DNA of 64,000 nt from Ruegeria sp. THAF57 (GTDB lineage Bacteria; Pseudomonadota; Alphaproteobacteria; Rhodobacterales; Rhodobacteraceae). The notes under the pieces were generated by a model, which saw nothing but the letters and a program-made list of their open reading frames with translations, had not been told where the DNA came from and ran no database searches. The position numbers and the translations under genes are program-made. Numbering within the stretch: the first letter of the stretch is position 1; every line of letters begins with the position of its first letter. The stretch lies in assembly GCF_903914075.1 (NCBI RefSeq), contig NZ_CAIWNQ010000001.1, forward strand, positions 62,001-126,000. The letters are read 5' to 3'. This document shows positions 45,391 through 55,207 of the stretch, piece by piece.

Positions 45391-47109
45391 ATGGCTCGGA
45401 TTCTCATCACCTCGGCGATCCCCTATATCAACGGGATCAAGCACCTCGGCAACCTGATCGGCTCGCAATTGCCTGCCGACCTGTACGCACGTTACCAACG
45501 TGGCCGCGGGAATGAGGTCATGTTCCTGTGCGCCACCGATGAGCACGGCACTCCGGCGGAACTGGCCGCCGCCAAGGCGGGCAAGCCAGTAGGAGAGTAT
45601 TGTGCTGAGATGCACGGCGTGCAGGCCGACATTGCCAACCGGTTTGGCCTAAGCTTCGATCACTTTGGCCGGTCCTCCAGCGATCAGAACAAGCACCTGA
45701 CGCAGCATTTCGCGGGTAAACTGGACGACGCGGGCCTGATCCGCGAGGTCAGCGAGAAACAGGTCTATTCCAACGCCGATGGCCGCTTCCTGCCCGACCG
45801 CTATATCGAGGGCACCTGCCCCAATTGCGGATACGACCGTGCTCGTGGGGATCAGTGCGAGAACTGCACCAAGCAGCTGGACCCTACCGACCTGATCGAG
45901 CCGCGCAGCGCGATCAGCGGCTCGACCGACCTTGAGGTCCGCGAGACCAAGCACCTGTATCTGCGCCAATCCGCAATGAAGGATCAACTAGATGCGTGGA
46001 TCGACAGCAAAACCGACTGGCCGATCCTGACCACATCCATTGCCAAGAAATGGCTGCACGACGGCGACGGCCTGCAGGATCGCGGCATTACCCGCGATCT
46101 GGACTGGGGTGTTCCGGTCAAGAAAGGTGATCAGGACTGGCCGGGGATGGAAGGCAAGGTCTTCTATGTCTGGTTCGACGCACCGATCGAATATATCGCC
46201 TGCGCCAAGGAATGGGCCGATGCCAGCGGCAAACCGGATTCCGAATGGGAACGCTGGTGGCGCACCGACAAAGGCGCGGATGATGTTCGTTATGTGCAGT
46301 TCATGGGCAAGGACAACGTGCCCTTCCATACGCTCAGTTTCCCCGCCACCATTCTGGGTTCAGGCGAGCCGTGGAAGATGGTCGACCACCTGAAATCCTT
46401 CAATTACCTGAACTATGACGGCGGCCAGTTCTCGACCTCTCAGGGCCGTGGCGTGTTCATGGATCAAGCGCTGGACATCCTGCCTGCCGATTTCTGGCGC
46501 TGGTGGCTGCTGAGCCATGCGCCCGAAAGCAGCGATAGTGAGTTCACATGGGAGAATTTCCAGCAATCGGTGAACAAGGATCTCGCCGACGTGCTTGGCA
46601 ACTTTGTCAGTCGGATTACAAAGTTCTGCCGCTCGAAATTCGGTGAAGCGGTTCCCGAAGGCGGAGCATTTGGTGAGCGTGAACAAGAGCTTATCGCGGA
46701 ACTCTCCCGCCGTGTCCGCACCTATGAAGGGTTCATGGAGGCGATGGAGGTCCGCAAATCGGCACAGGAACTGCGCGCGATCTGGGTGGCGGGCAACGAA
46801 TATCTGCAATCTGCAGCCCCTTGGTCGACCTTCAAGGAAGACCCGGAACAGGCCGCAGCACAGGTACGTCTGGGCCTGAACCTGATCCGGCTCTACGCCG
46901 TGCTTAGCGCCCCGTTCATCCCCGAAACCTCGGCCAAGATGCTGAGCGCGATGAACACGCTGGACACAAGCTGGCCTGATGACGTAGCCGAGGCGCTGAA
47001 CGCATTGCCAGCGGGGCATGAATTTTCTGTTCCCGACGTTCTGTTCGCCAAAATTACCGACGAACAGCGCGAAGATTGGCAAACCCGCTTTGCCGGTACA
47101 CGCGACTAA
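45391..47109 (+). CDS. metG: Methionyl-tRNA synthetase
   Basis: A 572-residue class I synthetase that charges tRNA-Met and initiator t[22 protein letters not shown] contains the HIGH-like motif (KHLG). A zinc knuckle reads [17 protein letters not shown], and FSTSQGRG replaces KMSKS as in many alphaproteobacterial forms. The C-terminal anticodon-binding domain (about 400-560) has no extra dimerisation domain, unlike E. coli MetG (677). GAAGCAC precedes the ATG. Followed by a terminator. Confidence 0.97.
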   Translation: MARILITSAIPYINGIKHLGNLIGSQLPADLYARYQRGRGNEVMFLCATDEHGTPAELAAAKAGKPVGEYCAEMHGVQADIANRFGLSFDHFGRSSSDQNKHLTQHFAGKLDDAGLIREVSEKQVYSNADGRFLPDRYIEGTCPNCGYDRARGDQCENCTKQLDPTDLIEPRSAISGSTDLEVRETKHLYLRQSAMKDQLDAWIDSKTDWPILTTSIAKKWLHDGDGLQDRGITRDLDWGVPVKKGDQDWPGMEGKVFYVWFDAPIEYIACAKEWADASGKPDSEWERWWRTDKGADDVRYVQFMGKDNVPFHTLSFPATILGSGEPWKMVDHLKSFNYLNYDGGQFSTSQGRGVFMDQALDILPADFWRWWLLSHAPESSDSEFTWENFQQSVNKDLADVLGNFVSRITKFCRSKFGEAVPEGGAFGEREQELIAELSRRVRTYEGFMEAMEVRKSAQELRAIWVAGNEYLQSAAPWSTFKEDPEQAAAQVRLGLNLIRLYAVLSAPFIPETSAKMLSAMNTLDTSWPDDVAEALNALPAGHEFSVPDVLFAKITDEQREDWQTRFAGTRD

Positions 47110-47135
47110 AGCCACGCAACAGCATTGAAAACGAA

Positions 47136-47157
47136 GGGGGCAATTTGCCCCCTTTTT
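47136..47157 (+). terminator. Rho-independent terminator of metG
   Basis: GGGGGC, loop AATTT, GCCCCC, TTTTT lies 27 bp after the stop codon. The stretch from here to the RND adaptor gene at 47394 (about 240 bp) holds no recognisable gene and must contain that operon's promoter. Confidence 0.92.
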
Positions 47158-47393
47158 GTTGTCAGGTTTCCGCTCAGACACGTCCTTCAACCTGCCCGGC
47201 ACGCGATCTTCCGCGCAAGCGCGCTCGTAACCCTGTGCGTTGCCGCAAGAAATTCCGCCAGCGATCCGATGGAAACGCGTCAACATGCTTGAGAAAAAGA
47301 AACAAACCCGCCATCCTGCCTAAAAGTTCACTCGACTCGGATCGCGGTCGGCAACCCGGGTTGCGTACAGTTTAATTTAATGAGGCAATTGCC

Positions 47394-48572
47394 ATGTCCC
47401 TTGCATCGACGTTGTTGAAACTTGGCCAAAGCAAAGCGGAACCCAGTTTTCTGAGGCACGCCGTGGCTTTGACTGTAATCGGACTGGCACATCCTGCACT
47501 CGCTCAGGATCAGGGCGACGCGCCGCCGCCCAAAGTGTCCATCGCCGCGGCCTACACGCAGGAAATCACCGAGGAAGCCGCGTTCATCGGACGGGCTGAG
47601 GCGCTGAACAAAGCCGATATCGTTGCACGCGTTAGCGGGTTTCTGGAATCTCAGAACGTGGAAGATGGTGCGCTGGTGAAACAGGGCGATCTGTTGTTCA
47701 CCATTGAACCCGATCTGTATCAGGCGACACTAGACGCCCGTAACGCCGATCTTGACCGTGCCGAAGCCAATCTGGAGCTTGCCAAGGTCGAGCTGACAAG
47801 AAAGCAAGAGCTGTATGAGCGGGATGCCACGCCGGAATCGGAACGCGACATTGCGCGGGCCAATGAGTTGGTTGCCGAAGCTGAGGTCAAAGCCTCGAAA
47901 GCTGCTATTCAACAAGCCCAACTGGACCTGAGCTATACTGAAATCCACGCACCCTTTGACGGTCGAATTGGCCGCGTCGGCATAAGCGTCGGGGACGTCG
48001 TTGGTCCGACCAATCCACCCTTGGTCAATATCGTCAGCGAAGCGCCGATTTACGTGAATTTTTCGGTAAACGAAAAGCAATTTACCTCGGTTTTGGAAAC
48101 GGTTGGCGAAAATCCCGCGTCCCTTGCAGAAAGCGACAAAAGCCCGAATGTTCACATCGACCTTCCGAACGGAACAAAACTGGATGAGACCGGCAAGATC
48201 GTGTTCGTCGACAACCGGATCGACCCATTGACCGGCGCGATTTCGATGCGGGCCGAGTTTGCGAATGCCAAACGGCTGATCGTCGATGGGGCATTTTTGA
48301 ATGTCCGGATCGAAGCCCTGCAACCCACGCTCGAAGTGCTGATCCCGCAAGCTGCGCTACAACGTGATCAACGGGGTGAGTTCGTTCTGGTCGTCAACGA
48401 TCAGCAAATGGTCGAACAGCGCTATATCACGACTGGCAACAACGAAGGCACCGCCGTGATCGTCAAGGACGGGTTGCGCGAAGGAGAAAGCGTCATCGTC
48501 GAGGGCCTGCAAAGGGTCCGCCCCGGCGTCGCGGTCGACGCTGTCGTGGCGTCTGAGCAGCCGGGAGAATAA
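47394..48572 (+). CDS. RND efflux periplasmic adaptor (AcrA/MexA-type membrane fusion protein)
   Basis: A 392-residue adaptor. An N-terminal export signal (about 20-42, LTVIGLAHPALAQ) is followed by a lipoyl/biotinyl domain (GRAEALNKADIVARVSGFLE and EDGALVKQGDLLFTIEP). A helical hairpin occupies about 105-170 and a beta-barrel about 200-300 (YVNFSVNEKQ). No lipobox cysteine is seen, unlike AcrA. It links the inner-membrane pump, 3 bp downstream, to an outer-membrane channel. GAGG lies upstream of the ATG. Confidence 0.94.
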   Translation: MSLASTLLKLGQSKAEPSFLRHAVALTVIGLAHPALAQDQGDAPPPKVSIAAAYTQEITEEAAFIGRAEALNKADIVARVSGFLESQNVEDGALVKQGDLLFTIEPDLYQATLDARNADLDRAEANLELAKVELTRKQELYERDATPESERDIARANELVAEAEVKASKAAIQQAQLDLSYTEIHAPFDGRIGRVGISVGDVVGPTNPPLVNIVSEAPIYVNFSVNEKQFTSVLETVGENPASLAESDKSPNVHIDLPNGTKLDETGKIVFVDNRIDPLTGAISMRAEFANAKRLIVDGAFLNVRIEALQPTLEVLIPQAALQRDQRGEFVLVVNDQQMVEQRYITTGNNEGTAVIVKDGLREGESVIVEGLQRVRPGVAVDAVVASEQPGE

Positions 48573-48575
48573 CCC

Positions 48576-51500
48576 ATGTTCTCTGCCCTGTTCATCAGCC
48601 GGCCAAAGCTGGCCCTTGTTATTTCGCTTGTCCTCACAATTATGGGCGCCATCGGCTATATGGTTCTGCCTGTCGCCCAGTTCCCCGACATCACGCCCCC
48701 GGTGGTCAGTGTGACGACAACCTACACCGGGGCCAATGCCGAGACTGTTGAGAATACCGTAGCCGCCCCGATCGAGGCGCAGGTAAACGGCGTGGACGAC
48801 ATGATTTACATGACGTCGACCTCCTCGGACAACGGAAGCTATTCGCTGAATATTACGTTCGAGGTGGGCACCGACCCGGATATCGCTTCGGTGAACGTGC
48901 AAAACCGCGTGGCGCAGGCCATGTCGTCGCTGCCGACCGAGGTGACATCATCTGGGGTGGTTACGCAAAAAGCGTCGACGAACATGCTGTTGCTGGTCAC
49001 GCTGACTTCGCCCGAAGGTACATATGACAGCGTGTTCCTGTCGAACTATGCTTCTATCAACCTGAAAGACGCGCTGGCGCGGGTTCAGGGGGTTGGTAAG
49101 GCCGATGTTCTGACCAATCTGGAATACGCGATGCGGATCTGGATGGACCCAGATCAGATGGCTGCGCTGTCTATCACACCCGGCGATGTGATCAGCGCCA
49201 TTCGCGAGCAAAACGTCGAAGTGTCTGCGGGCTCGATCGGTGCACCGCCGGTGCCGAAGGGACAGACATTCCAATACACGATCAAAACCAAGGGTCGACT
49301 GACGTCGGCGGAAGAGTTTGGTGACATTGTCATTCGAACCGGGGAAGCGGGCTCGATCGTCCGCGTCAAGGATATCGCACGGGTCGAGCTGGGGGCTGAA
49401 TACTACGCCGCTTCAGGTTATTTCCAAAGCGTCCCCGCGACCGTTATCGGCATTTATCAGGCCCCCGGCGCGAACGCACTTGCCGTATCAGAGCGCGTTG
49501 AGGCGGAGCTGGAGCGCCTATCCCGCTCGTTCCCGACGGATGTGGAATATCAGGTTCCGTTCAACACCACCGACTTTGTCGAGCAATCTCTGAAAGACGT
49601 TGTCTCGACCTTGATCCTGACCTTCATTCTGGTGATCTCGGTCGTGTTCGTGTTTCTGGGCAGTTGGCGCGCGACTATTATTCCTGCCGTTGCGATCCCT
49701 GTCTCGCTTATCGGGACGTTCGCGTTCCTGCTGGCCTTTGGAATGTCGCTGAATACGATCTCATTGTTCGCCTTGGTGCTTGCGATCGGGATTGTGGTCG
49801 ACGACGCCATTGTTGTCGTGGAAAACGTGGAACGCATTATCGCGGATGAGGGGTTGCCCCCGGCAGAAGCGACCCGCAAGGCCATGGGGCAAATCACCGG
49901 GCCGGTGATTGCAACCACGCTGGTTCTGCTGGCGGTGTTTGTACCTGTGACCTTCATGCCCGGAATTTCAGGGCGGCTGTACTCTCAGTTCGCCGTAACG
50001 ATTTCGACGGCTGTGGTCATCTCGTCGATCAACGCCCTTACGTTGTCGCCGGCTTTGTGCGGACTTGTTCTGCGCGCCCGCTCTGGCCCGCCCAAGGGGT
50101 TGCTGGCCCTGTTCGAAAGGTTGATTGGCACGGTTCGATCCGGCTATGTCGCGATCGTGCGCAAACTGCTGATCCTGCCGGTCATCGCTTTGGGGATCGT
50201 TGTTGCCCTTGCGATGGGGACAGGGACAATCATGTCAAAAACTTCGAGCGGCTTTATCCCGCTTGAGGATAACGGTTACCTGTTCGTTGACATCCAGTTG
50301 CCCGACGCCGCAACGCTTGAACGCACCGAGACGGTCTCAAGCCGCGTGGACGACCAAATTCGGCAAATCCCGGGCGTCGCAAGCACGGTTCTGATCAACG
50401 GCTTCTCGCTGCTGAATGGAACGATCACCAACGGTGCCGCAATCTTTGTGAACTTGGACAACTGGGATGAGCGTCAGGAAGACGACCTGAGCGCCAATGC
50501 CATCCTTGGCAAGGTGCTGGCGATTGCAAATGGAGAATCCGCAGCCTCGATCGTGGCCTTCAACCCACCGCCTATTCAAGGTTTGGGCATGTCGGCCGGT
50601 GTCGAGATGGAAGTCCAGCAAACCGGCGGTGGCTCACCTCAGGATCTGGCATCTGCCGTGGGCTCTTTTGTGTACTCAGCCAACCAACGGCCAGAGATCG
50701 CACAGGCCTACACGACCTTCCGGGCAAACGTGCCTCAATTGTTTGTTGATCTGGACCGAGAGAAAGCCAAGACGCTGCAAGTGTCGGTGGCCGAAGTCTT
50801 CCAGACCATGCAGGCGCAATTGGGGTCGTATTACGTGAACGACTTCAACCTGTTTGGGCGGGTCTACCGCGTGATGATCCAGGCCGACGGAAGCTATCGC
50901 GACAACGTCGAGGATATTTCTAACCTCTATGTACGCTCCACCAAGGGCGAGATGGTGCCGCTTGGAACACTGGTTGATGTTGAAAACGTGCTTGGGCCGG
51001 TTCTGCTGAAACGCCACAACCTGTTCCGGTCTGCGACAGTTACGGCGGTTCCTGCCGCAGGGCTATCAACCGGGGACGCAATCAATACGATGACCGAAGA
51101 GTCCGCGACCGCCCTACCCCCTGGGTATGCCTTCGAATGGACCGGCACAGCGCAGCAACAGCTTGCGTCTGGCGGGTTGGTCATCGTGATCTTGGGACTG
51201 GCAATCCTGTTTGGGTATCTGTTCCTTGTCGGGCAATACGAGAGTTGGACGCTGCCGGTCTCTATCCTTCTATCCGTGGTGGTTGCCCTGTTCGGGGCCG
51301 TTGCTGCGGTGGCTATCGTGGGCAGCGACATCAACCTGTATACGCAGATCGGGATGATCATGCTTGTTGGGCTTGCATCCAAGAACGGTATTCTGATCGT
51401 CGAATTCGCAATGGAACAGCGCGCAAACGGCTTGCCGATTAAAGAAGCCGCCGCCGAAGCCGCGTTTCAGCGTTTCCGCGCGGTCATGATGACCGCCCTG

Positions 51501-51713
51501 TCTTTCCTGCTGGGCGTTGTGCCCCTATTGGCCGCAAACGGAGCGGGTGCAGCCAGTCAGAAGGCAATCGGTGTCGCGGTGTTTGGCGGTATGCTGGCAG
51601 CGACATTGGTCGGGGTGATTGTTGTTCCGGTCCTCTACGCGCTGCTGCAAGGGTTGCGAGAGTGGCTGAAAGGCACCAAGAACGATCCCGGGCCGTCTGA
51701 AAAAACAGCCTGA
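48576..51713 (+). CDS. RND multidrug efflux pump (HAE1 family, AcrB-like)
   Basis: A 1045-residue, 12-TM proton-driven exporter. Landmarks are GYMVLPVAQFPDITPPVVSV, the TM4 proton-relay pair in LVLAIGIVVDDAIVVVENVERI, the repeat-half SGRLYSQFAVTIS, and FEWTGTAQQQLASGGL before the second TM block (LVGLASKNGILIVEFAMEQ). It captures hydrophobic substrates in the periplasm or outer leaflet. It follows its adaptor by 3 bp. No outer-membrane factor or TetR regulator is adjacent; a NodT-type factor is encoded at 56748-58310 in another operon. Confidence 0.96.
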   Translation: MFSALFISRPKLALVISLVLTIMGAIGYMVLPVAQFPDITPPVVSVTTTYTGANAETVENTVAAPIEAQVNGVDDMIYMTSTSSDNGSYSLNITFEVGTDPDIASVNVQNRVAQAMSSLPTEVTSSGVVTQKASTNMLLLVTLTSPEGTYDSVFLSNYASINLKDALARVQGVGKADVLTNLEYAMRIWMDPDQMAALSITPGDVISAIREQNVEVSAGSIGAPPVPKGQTFQYTIKTKGRLTSAEEFGDIVIRTGEAGSIVRVKDIARVELGAEYYAASGYFQSVPATVIGIYQAPGANALAVSERVEAELERLSRSFPTDVEYQVPFNTTDFVEQSLKDVVSTLILTFILVISVVFVFLGSWRATIIPAVAIPVSLIGTFAFLLAFGMSLNTISLFALVLAIGIVVDDAIVVVENVERIIADEGLPPAEATRKAMGQITGPVIATTLVLLAVFVPVTFMPGISGRLYSQFAVTISTAVVISSINALTLSPALCGLVLRARSGPPKGLLALFERLIGTVRSGYVAIVRKLLILPVIALGIVVALAMGTGTIMSKTSSGFIPLEDNGYLFVDIQLPDAATLERTETVSSRVDDQIRQIPGVASTVLINGFSLLNGTITNGAAIFVNLDNWDERQEDDLSANAILGKVLAIANGESAASIVAFNPPPIQGLGMSAGVEMEVQQTGGGSPQDLASAVGSFVYSANQRPEIAQAYTTFRANVPQLFVDLDREKAKTLQVSVAEVFQTMQAQLGSYYVNDFNLFGRVYRVMIQADGSYRDNVEDISNLYVRSTKGEMVPLGTLVDVENVLGPVLLKRHNLFRSATVTAVPAAGLSTGDAINTMTEESATALPPGYAFEWTGTAQQQLASGGLVIVILGLAILFGYLFLVGQYESWTLPVSILLSVVVALFGAVAAVAIVGSDINLYTQIGMIMLVGLASKNGILIVEFAMEQRANGLPIKEAAAEAAFQRFRAVMMTALSFLLGVVPLLAANGAGAASQKAIGVAVFGGMLAATLVGVIVVPVLYALLQGLREWLKGTKNDPGPSEKTA

Positions 51714-51720
51714 ACATTGA

Positions 51721-51753
51721 AAAAGGGCCCCGCTGAAACAGTGGGGCCCTTTT
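51721..51753 (+). terminator. Terminator of the RND operon
   Basis: AAAAGGGCCCC (51721-51731), loop GCTGAAACAGT, GGGGCCCTTTT gives a strong stem with A- and T-flanks. It may act on both strands, since glpD converges and ends at 51767. Confidence 0.92.
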
Positions 51754-51766
51754 AGAGTGTAGAGGA

Positions 51767-53350
51767 TCACAAAGCAGATCTTTGCCGCTTGTCCAACCAT
51801 CGCCCGATCTGGTCGATTTGGTCCGTGGTCAGCTTCAACCCAAGCTTATTGCGCCGCCACGCAACGTCTTCGGCGGTTCTTGCGTATTCTTTTTCGGCCA
51901 GCCACTCCAACTCGCGCTCAGTCAGTGTCGCACCAAACTCTTGGCCTAAGTCACTGGCGCTTTTGGCGTCTGCAAGAATGACACGAGCATCGGTGCCATA
52001 AGCGCGCACCAGCCGCTCTGCCCACGCCCTGTTCAGGAAGGAATAATCGGCTTCTAGCCCGGCAATCAGTTGCTGCACACCGTCAACCGGAAAGTCACCG
52101 CCGGGAAGTGCGACGCCAGCCGTCCAAGGGCCCGGCAGGTTCGGAAAATGTTCAGCCACCTTTTCCAACGCGCTTTCGGCCAAGCGGCGATAGGTGGTGA
52201 TCTTTCCACCGAACACGTTCAATACTGGCGCACCACCCTGCGCATCCACCTTCAAAGTATAGTCCCGCGTGGCGGCCGTGGCGCTGCTGGCCCCGTCATC
52301 ATATAGCGGACGTACACCGGAATAGGTCCAGACGACGTCTTCCCGCGTAACAGGCGTTTTGAAGTATTTCGACGCAAAGGCGCACAAATAATCCTGCTCG
52401 GCCTCGGTGCATACCGGTGGTTCCGAGGGATTCGGATGGTCCTGATCTGTGGTGCCAATCAGGGTAAATTCACGCTCGTAAGGGATAGCGAAGATGATGC
52501 GGCCATCTTCGCCCTGAAAGAAATAGCACTTATCATGGTCGAACAATTTGCGGGTCACGATATGGCTGCCGCGCACCAGCCGCACACCCTCGCGCGAGTT
52601 CACACGGATTTTGGTCTGGATGATGTCGCCAACCCATGGACCTCCAGCGTTGATCAGCATCCTCGCCTGTATCATCCGCGTCTCGCCGCTGATTTCGTCG
52701 CGGATTGTAACATGCCACAGACCATCGACACGTTCAGCCGACATCACTTTGGTTCGGACCATGATCTGCGCACCGCGGGCCTCGGCATCGCGGGCGTTCA
52801 GAACGACCAGCCGCGAGTCTTCAATCCAGCAATCCGAATACTCGTAAGCCGTTTCAAATCTGTCCTGAAGAGGGCCGCCTTCTGCCGCTGTCCGAAGATT
52901 CAACGAGGTCGTACCCGGAAGAATTTTCCGCCCGCCAAGGTGGTCATACATGAATAAGCCCAAGCGGATCAGCCACGCCGGTCGCTGTCCCCGCATCCAT
53001 GGCATGAAGGTACTTAGCAAGCGTGACGTCGGCGTATCCGATTCAAACCGCATATCCTCGTGATAGGGCAGCACAAATCTCATCGGCCAGCTAATGTGCG
53101 GCATGGCCCGCAACAGGGTTTCCCGCTCAACCAATGCTTCTCGGACCAGTCGGAACTCAAAATACTCAAGATACCGCAAGCCTCCATGAAACAGTTTGGT
53201 CGAGGCCGAAGATGTTGCCGATGCCAGATCGTTCATCTCGGCTAATACAACAGACAAACCGCGCCCTGCTGCATCTCTGGCGATTCCGCATCCGTTGATC
53301 CCCCCACCGATGATGAAAAGATCGGTTACCTCTTCGCTGCGCCCAGCCAT
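51767..53350 (-). CDS. glpD: Glycerol-3-phosphate dehydrogenase (FAD)
   Basis: A 527-residue membrane-associated flavoenzyme that oxidises sn-glycerol-3-phosphate to DHAP and feeds electrons to quinone. Motifs are LFIIGGGINGCGIARDAAGR (FAD, about 12-31), SSASTKLFHGGLRYLEY, and the C-terminal domain with WLAEKEYARTAEDVAWRRNKLGL. AAGGGA lies upstream of the ATG. It is divergent from glpR, with two candidate operators between them, so repression relieved by glycerol-3-phosphate is likely. No glpK or glpF is adjacent. Confidence 0.96.
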   Translation of the reverse strand: MAGRSEEVTDLFIIGGGINGCGIARDAAGRGLSVVLAEMNDLASATSSASTKLFHGGLRYLEYFEFRLVREALVERETLLRAMPHISWPMRFVLPYHEDMRFESDTPTSRLLSTFMPWMRGQRPAWLIRLGLFMYDHLGGRKILPGTTSLNLRTAAEGGPLQDRFETAYEYSDCWIEDSRLVVLNARDAEARGAQIMVRTKVMSAERVDGLWHVTIRDEISGETRMIQARMLINAGGPWVGDIIQTKIRVNSREGVRLVRGSHIVTRKLFDHDKCYFFQGEDGRIIFAIPYEREFTLIGTTDQDHPNPSEPPVCTEAEQDYLCAFASKYFKTPVTREDVVWTYSGVRPLYDDGASSATAATRDYTLKVDAQGGAPVLNVFGGKITTYRRLAESALEKVAEHFPNLPGPWTAGVALPGGDFPVDGVQQLIAGLEADYSFLNRAWAERLVRAYGTDARVILADAKSASDLGQEFGATLTERELEWLAEKEYARTAEDVAWRRNKLGLKLTTDQIDQIGRWLDKRQRSAL

Positions 53351-53422
53351 ATCCAGTCGATTCCCTTTGCCGGTTTAATCGCCGCCATTAACCCGGTGAG
53401 CGCTCGGTTCGTCAATGTTGAT

Positions 53423-53437
53423 ATTCGTTTTTATTCG
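53423..53437 (+). promoter_or_regulatory. GlpR operator candidate 1
   Basis: ATTCGTTTTTATTCG lies about 73 bp before the glpD start. Its near-copy in opposite orientation lies at 53524-53538. DeoR-type GlpR proteins bind AT-rich sites with TTCG half-sites. Confidence 0.6.
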
Positions 53438-53523
53438 TATTTGGCGACGCAAACACTCTAGGCGTCAAATTTTTTGACATATATTGCAAGCTCATAACCA
53501 GACCCTTGCATTTTCACCCAAAG

Positions 53524-53538
53524 CGAACAAAAACGAAT
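53524..53538 (-). promoter_or_regulatory. GlpR operator candidate 2
   Basis: On the minus strand it reads ATTCGTTTTTGTTCG, one base different from the site at 53423-53437. It lies just upstream of the glpR start, which suggests autoregulation as well as glpD control. Confidence 0.6.
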
Positions 53539-53561
53539 ACGCCATATAGTTGGAGATGCCC

Positions 53562-54323
53562 GTGTCACTTTCATTCCGCCAGTCTGACATCCTGAAAATT
53601 GCCAAGCAGGACGGGCGCGTCATGGTTGAGGAACTGGCCGAAACCTTCAATGTCACCGTGCAAACCATTCGCAGAGACCTGTCAGAGCTTGCAGATATGG
53701 GAAAGCTGGACCGCGTGCATGGCGGGGCTGTGTTGCGGTCAGGTGTTTCGAACATTGGGTATGAAGACCGCCGTGCGCTGAATGCGGATACAAAGACCCG
53801 CATCGCGCAAGCCTGCGCACAAGACATCCCAGACGGCGCATCCCTTTTCATGAACATCGGCACCTCGACCGAAGCGGTTGCGCGACAATTGCTGAACCAC
53901 AAAGACCTGATGGTTGTGACGAACAACATGAACGTTGCGAATATCCTTGTCGAAAACACGGATTGCGAGATCGTGGTCGCCGGGGGCGTCCTGCGTAGGT
54001 CAGATGGGGGCTTGGTCGGAAACCTGACGATATCGACAATTGAACAATTCAAATTCGACTATGCGGTTATTGGATGTTCGGCCCTTGATGCAGAAGGCGA
54101 CCTGCTGGATTTTGACTTTCAGGAAGTACGGGTCAGCCAGACAATCATCGCCCAAGCACGACAGACCCTGCTAGTAGCGGACCATTCCAAGTTCCAAAGA
54201 ACCGCTCCGGCAAGGATAGCTTCACTCGCTGAGGTTGATGTTTTCTATACAGATTTACCGGTGACTGATGATCTTCAGCACAAATGCGTGGAATGGCAGA
54301 CTCGGCTGAATATAGGTCAGTAA
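53562..54323 (+). CDS. glpR: DeoR-family regulator GlpR
   Basis: A 253-residue repressor. The N-terminal HTH (about 6-57, QSDILKIAKQDGRVMVEEL and VTVQTIRRDLSEL) precedes the DeoRC sugar-phosphate sensor domain (about 75-235). The start is set at GTG 53562: GGAG lies 6 nt upstream, and family members begin MSxSFR. An upstream ATG at 53556 sits directly on the ribosome site. Divergent from glpD, it probably senses glycerol-3-phosphate. Confidence 0.92.
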   Translation: MSLSFRQSDILKIAKQDGRVMVEELAETFNVTVQTIRRDLSELADMGKLDRVHGGAVLRSGVSNIGYEDRRALNADTKTRIAQACAQDIPDGASLFMNIGTSTEAVARQLLNHKDLMVVTNNMNVANILVENTDCEIVVAGGVLRRSDGGLVGNLTISTIEQFKFDYAVIGCSALDAEGDLLDFDFQEVRVSQTIIAQARQTLLVADHSKFQRTAPARIASLAEVDVFYTDLPVTDDLQHKCVEWQTRLNIGQ

Positions 54324-54438
54324 GGCGCTGCATTCCCGTATTTGGGGCTTATTCCAAAACCGGTTCTTGTCAGGTGCGACTTAGCCTGACACTATCACAA
54401 CATATTGCAATCGTTGCACGGCAGGGAGGGTCCGGGCC

Positions 54439-54594
54439 ATGATCGCGCTTTTGTTTGCGTTGCTTACTGCCACCATGGGGCTGAATTACTTTCGATTGAC
54501 CACAGCGGCCAATGTGTTGTTTTTCATCACTCTTGCGATGAGCGTCTACTGGTTCAAATTCCATGCAACCAGCCAATTGACGATTCAACTATAG
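54439..54594 (+). CDS. Small membrane protein, DUF5993-like (51 aa)
   Basis: A 51-codon ORF preceded by GGGAGGG (about 9 nt before ATG). It has two hydrophobic helices (about 2-16 and 23-39) and a C-terminus WFKFHATSQLTIQL that matches my memory of the DUF5993 family, which is often found next to dsbB-like genes. It ends 9 bp before the DsbB-like TTG start. Function unknown; probably an accessory of the membrane thiol oxidase. Confidence 0.75.
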   Translation: MIALLFALLTATMGLNYFRLTTAANVLFFITLAMSVYWFKFHATSQLTIQL

Positions 54595-54603
54595 GGGGCT
54601 GCG

Positions 54604-55173
54604 TTGACACCTGATCTGTCCCGAAACCTGAACGCCCTTGGCACTCTGGCCGTCAGTCTGGTTTTGCTTTTGGCCTATATCTATCAGTTGACCCTGTACG
54701 AACTGCCCTGCCCCCTTTGCCTGCTTCAACGCGTTGGCTTTGTCGCCGTAGGGGTCGGGCTGGGTTTGAACCTTTTATACGGCGCGCGGCCCCGACATTA
54801 TGCCTTGATGCTGATTGCCGCGCTCTTTGGTATCAGCGTATCTGTGCGCCAAATCCTGCTGCATATCGTGCCGGGCACAGGTCACTATGGCTCGCCCGTT
54901 CTGGGCTATCACTATTACACGTGGGCGGCGATCTGCTTTTTCCTGATCCTGCTGGGAACTGCCATCATGCTGATGTTCGACCGGCAATATGCTGACGACA
55001 CATCCGATCAGCCGCGGTTCGGTGGCAGCACATTGGCGAAGGCTGCATTTTTCATAATGCTGGGCTTGGCCGCCTTGAATGCGATCTCGACCCTGCTGGA
55101 ATGCGGCCCCGGCATCTGCGCCGACCCGCCGACGGACTACAAACTGATTGACGAACTGGGGACCAACAACTGA
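54604..55173 (+). CDS. DsbB-like disulfide bond formation protein with shifted second cysteine pair
   Basis: A 189-residue membrane protein. The first periplasmic loop has CPLC (C36, C39), the DsbB quinone-side pair. The loop where E. coli DsbB has its second pair (between TM3 and TM4) has no cysteine. A fifth TM helix (about 145-165) is followed by ECGPGICADPP, a new pair C167/C172. It would reoxidise a thioredoxin-fold partner using quinone. The start is TTG 54604, with AGGGGG upstream. It precedes a DUF3302/HlyD/outer-membrane factor set; no dsbA is in the window. Confidence 0.85.
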   Translation: MTPDLSRNLNALGTLAVSLVLLLAYIYQLTLYELPCPLCLLQRVGFVAVGVGLGLNLLYGARPRHYALMLIAALFGISVSVRQILLHIVPGTGHYGSPVLGYHYYTWAAICFFLILLGTAIMLMFDRQYADDTSDQPRFGGSTLAKAAFFIMLGLAALNAISTLLECGPGICADPPTDYKLIDELGTNN

Positions 55174-55207
55174 GGATGGGTCAACCGTCCCTCAAGGAGG
55201 CACGAGC

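Noticed and set aside
46360..47286. 308-codon minus-strand ORF over metG
   Set aside because: Antisense to conserved metG sequence and extends through its terminator.
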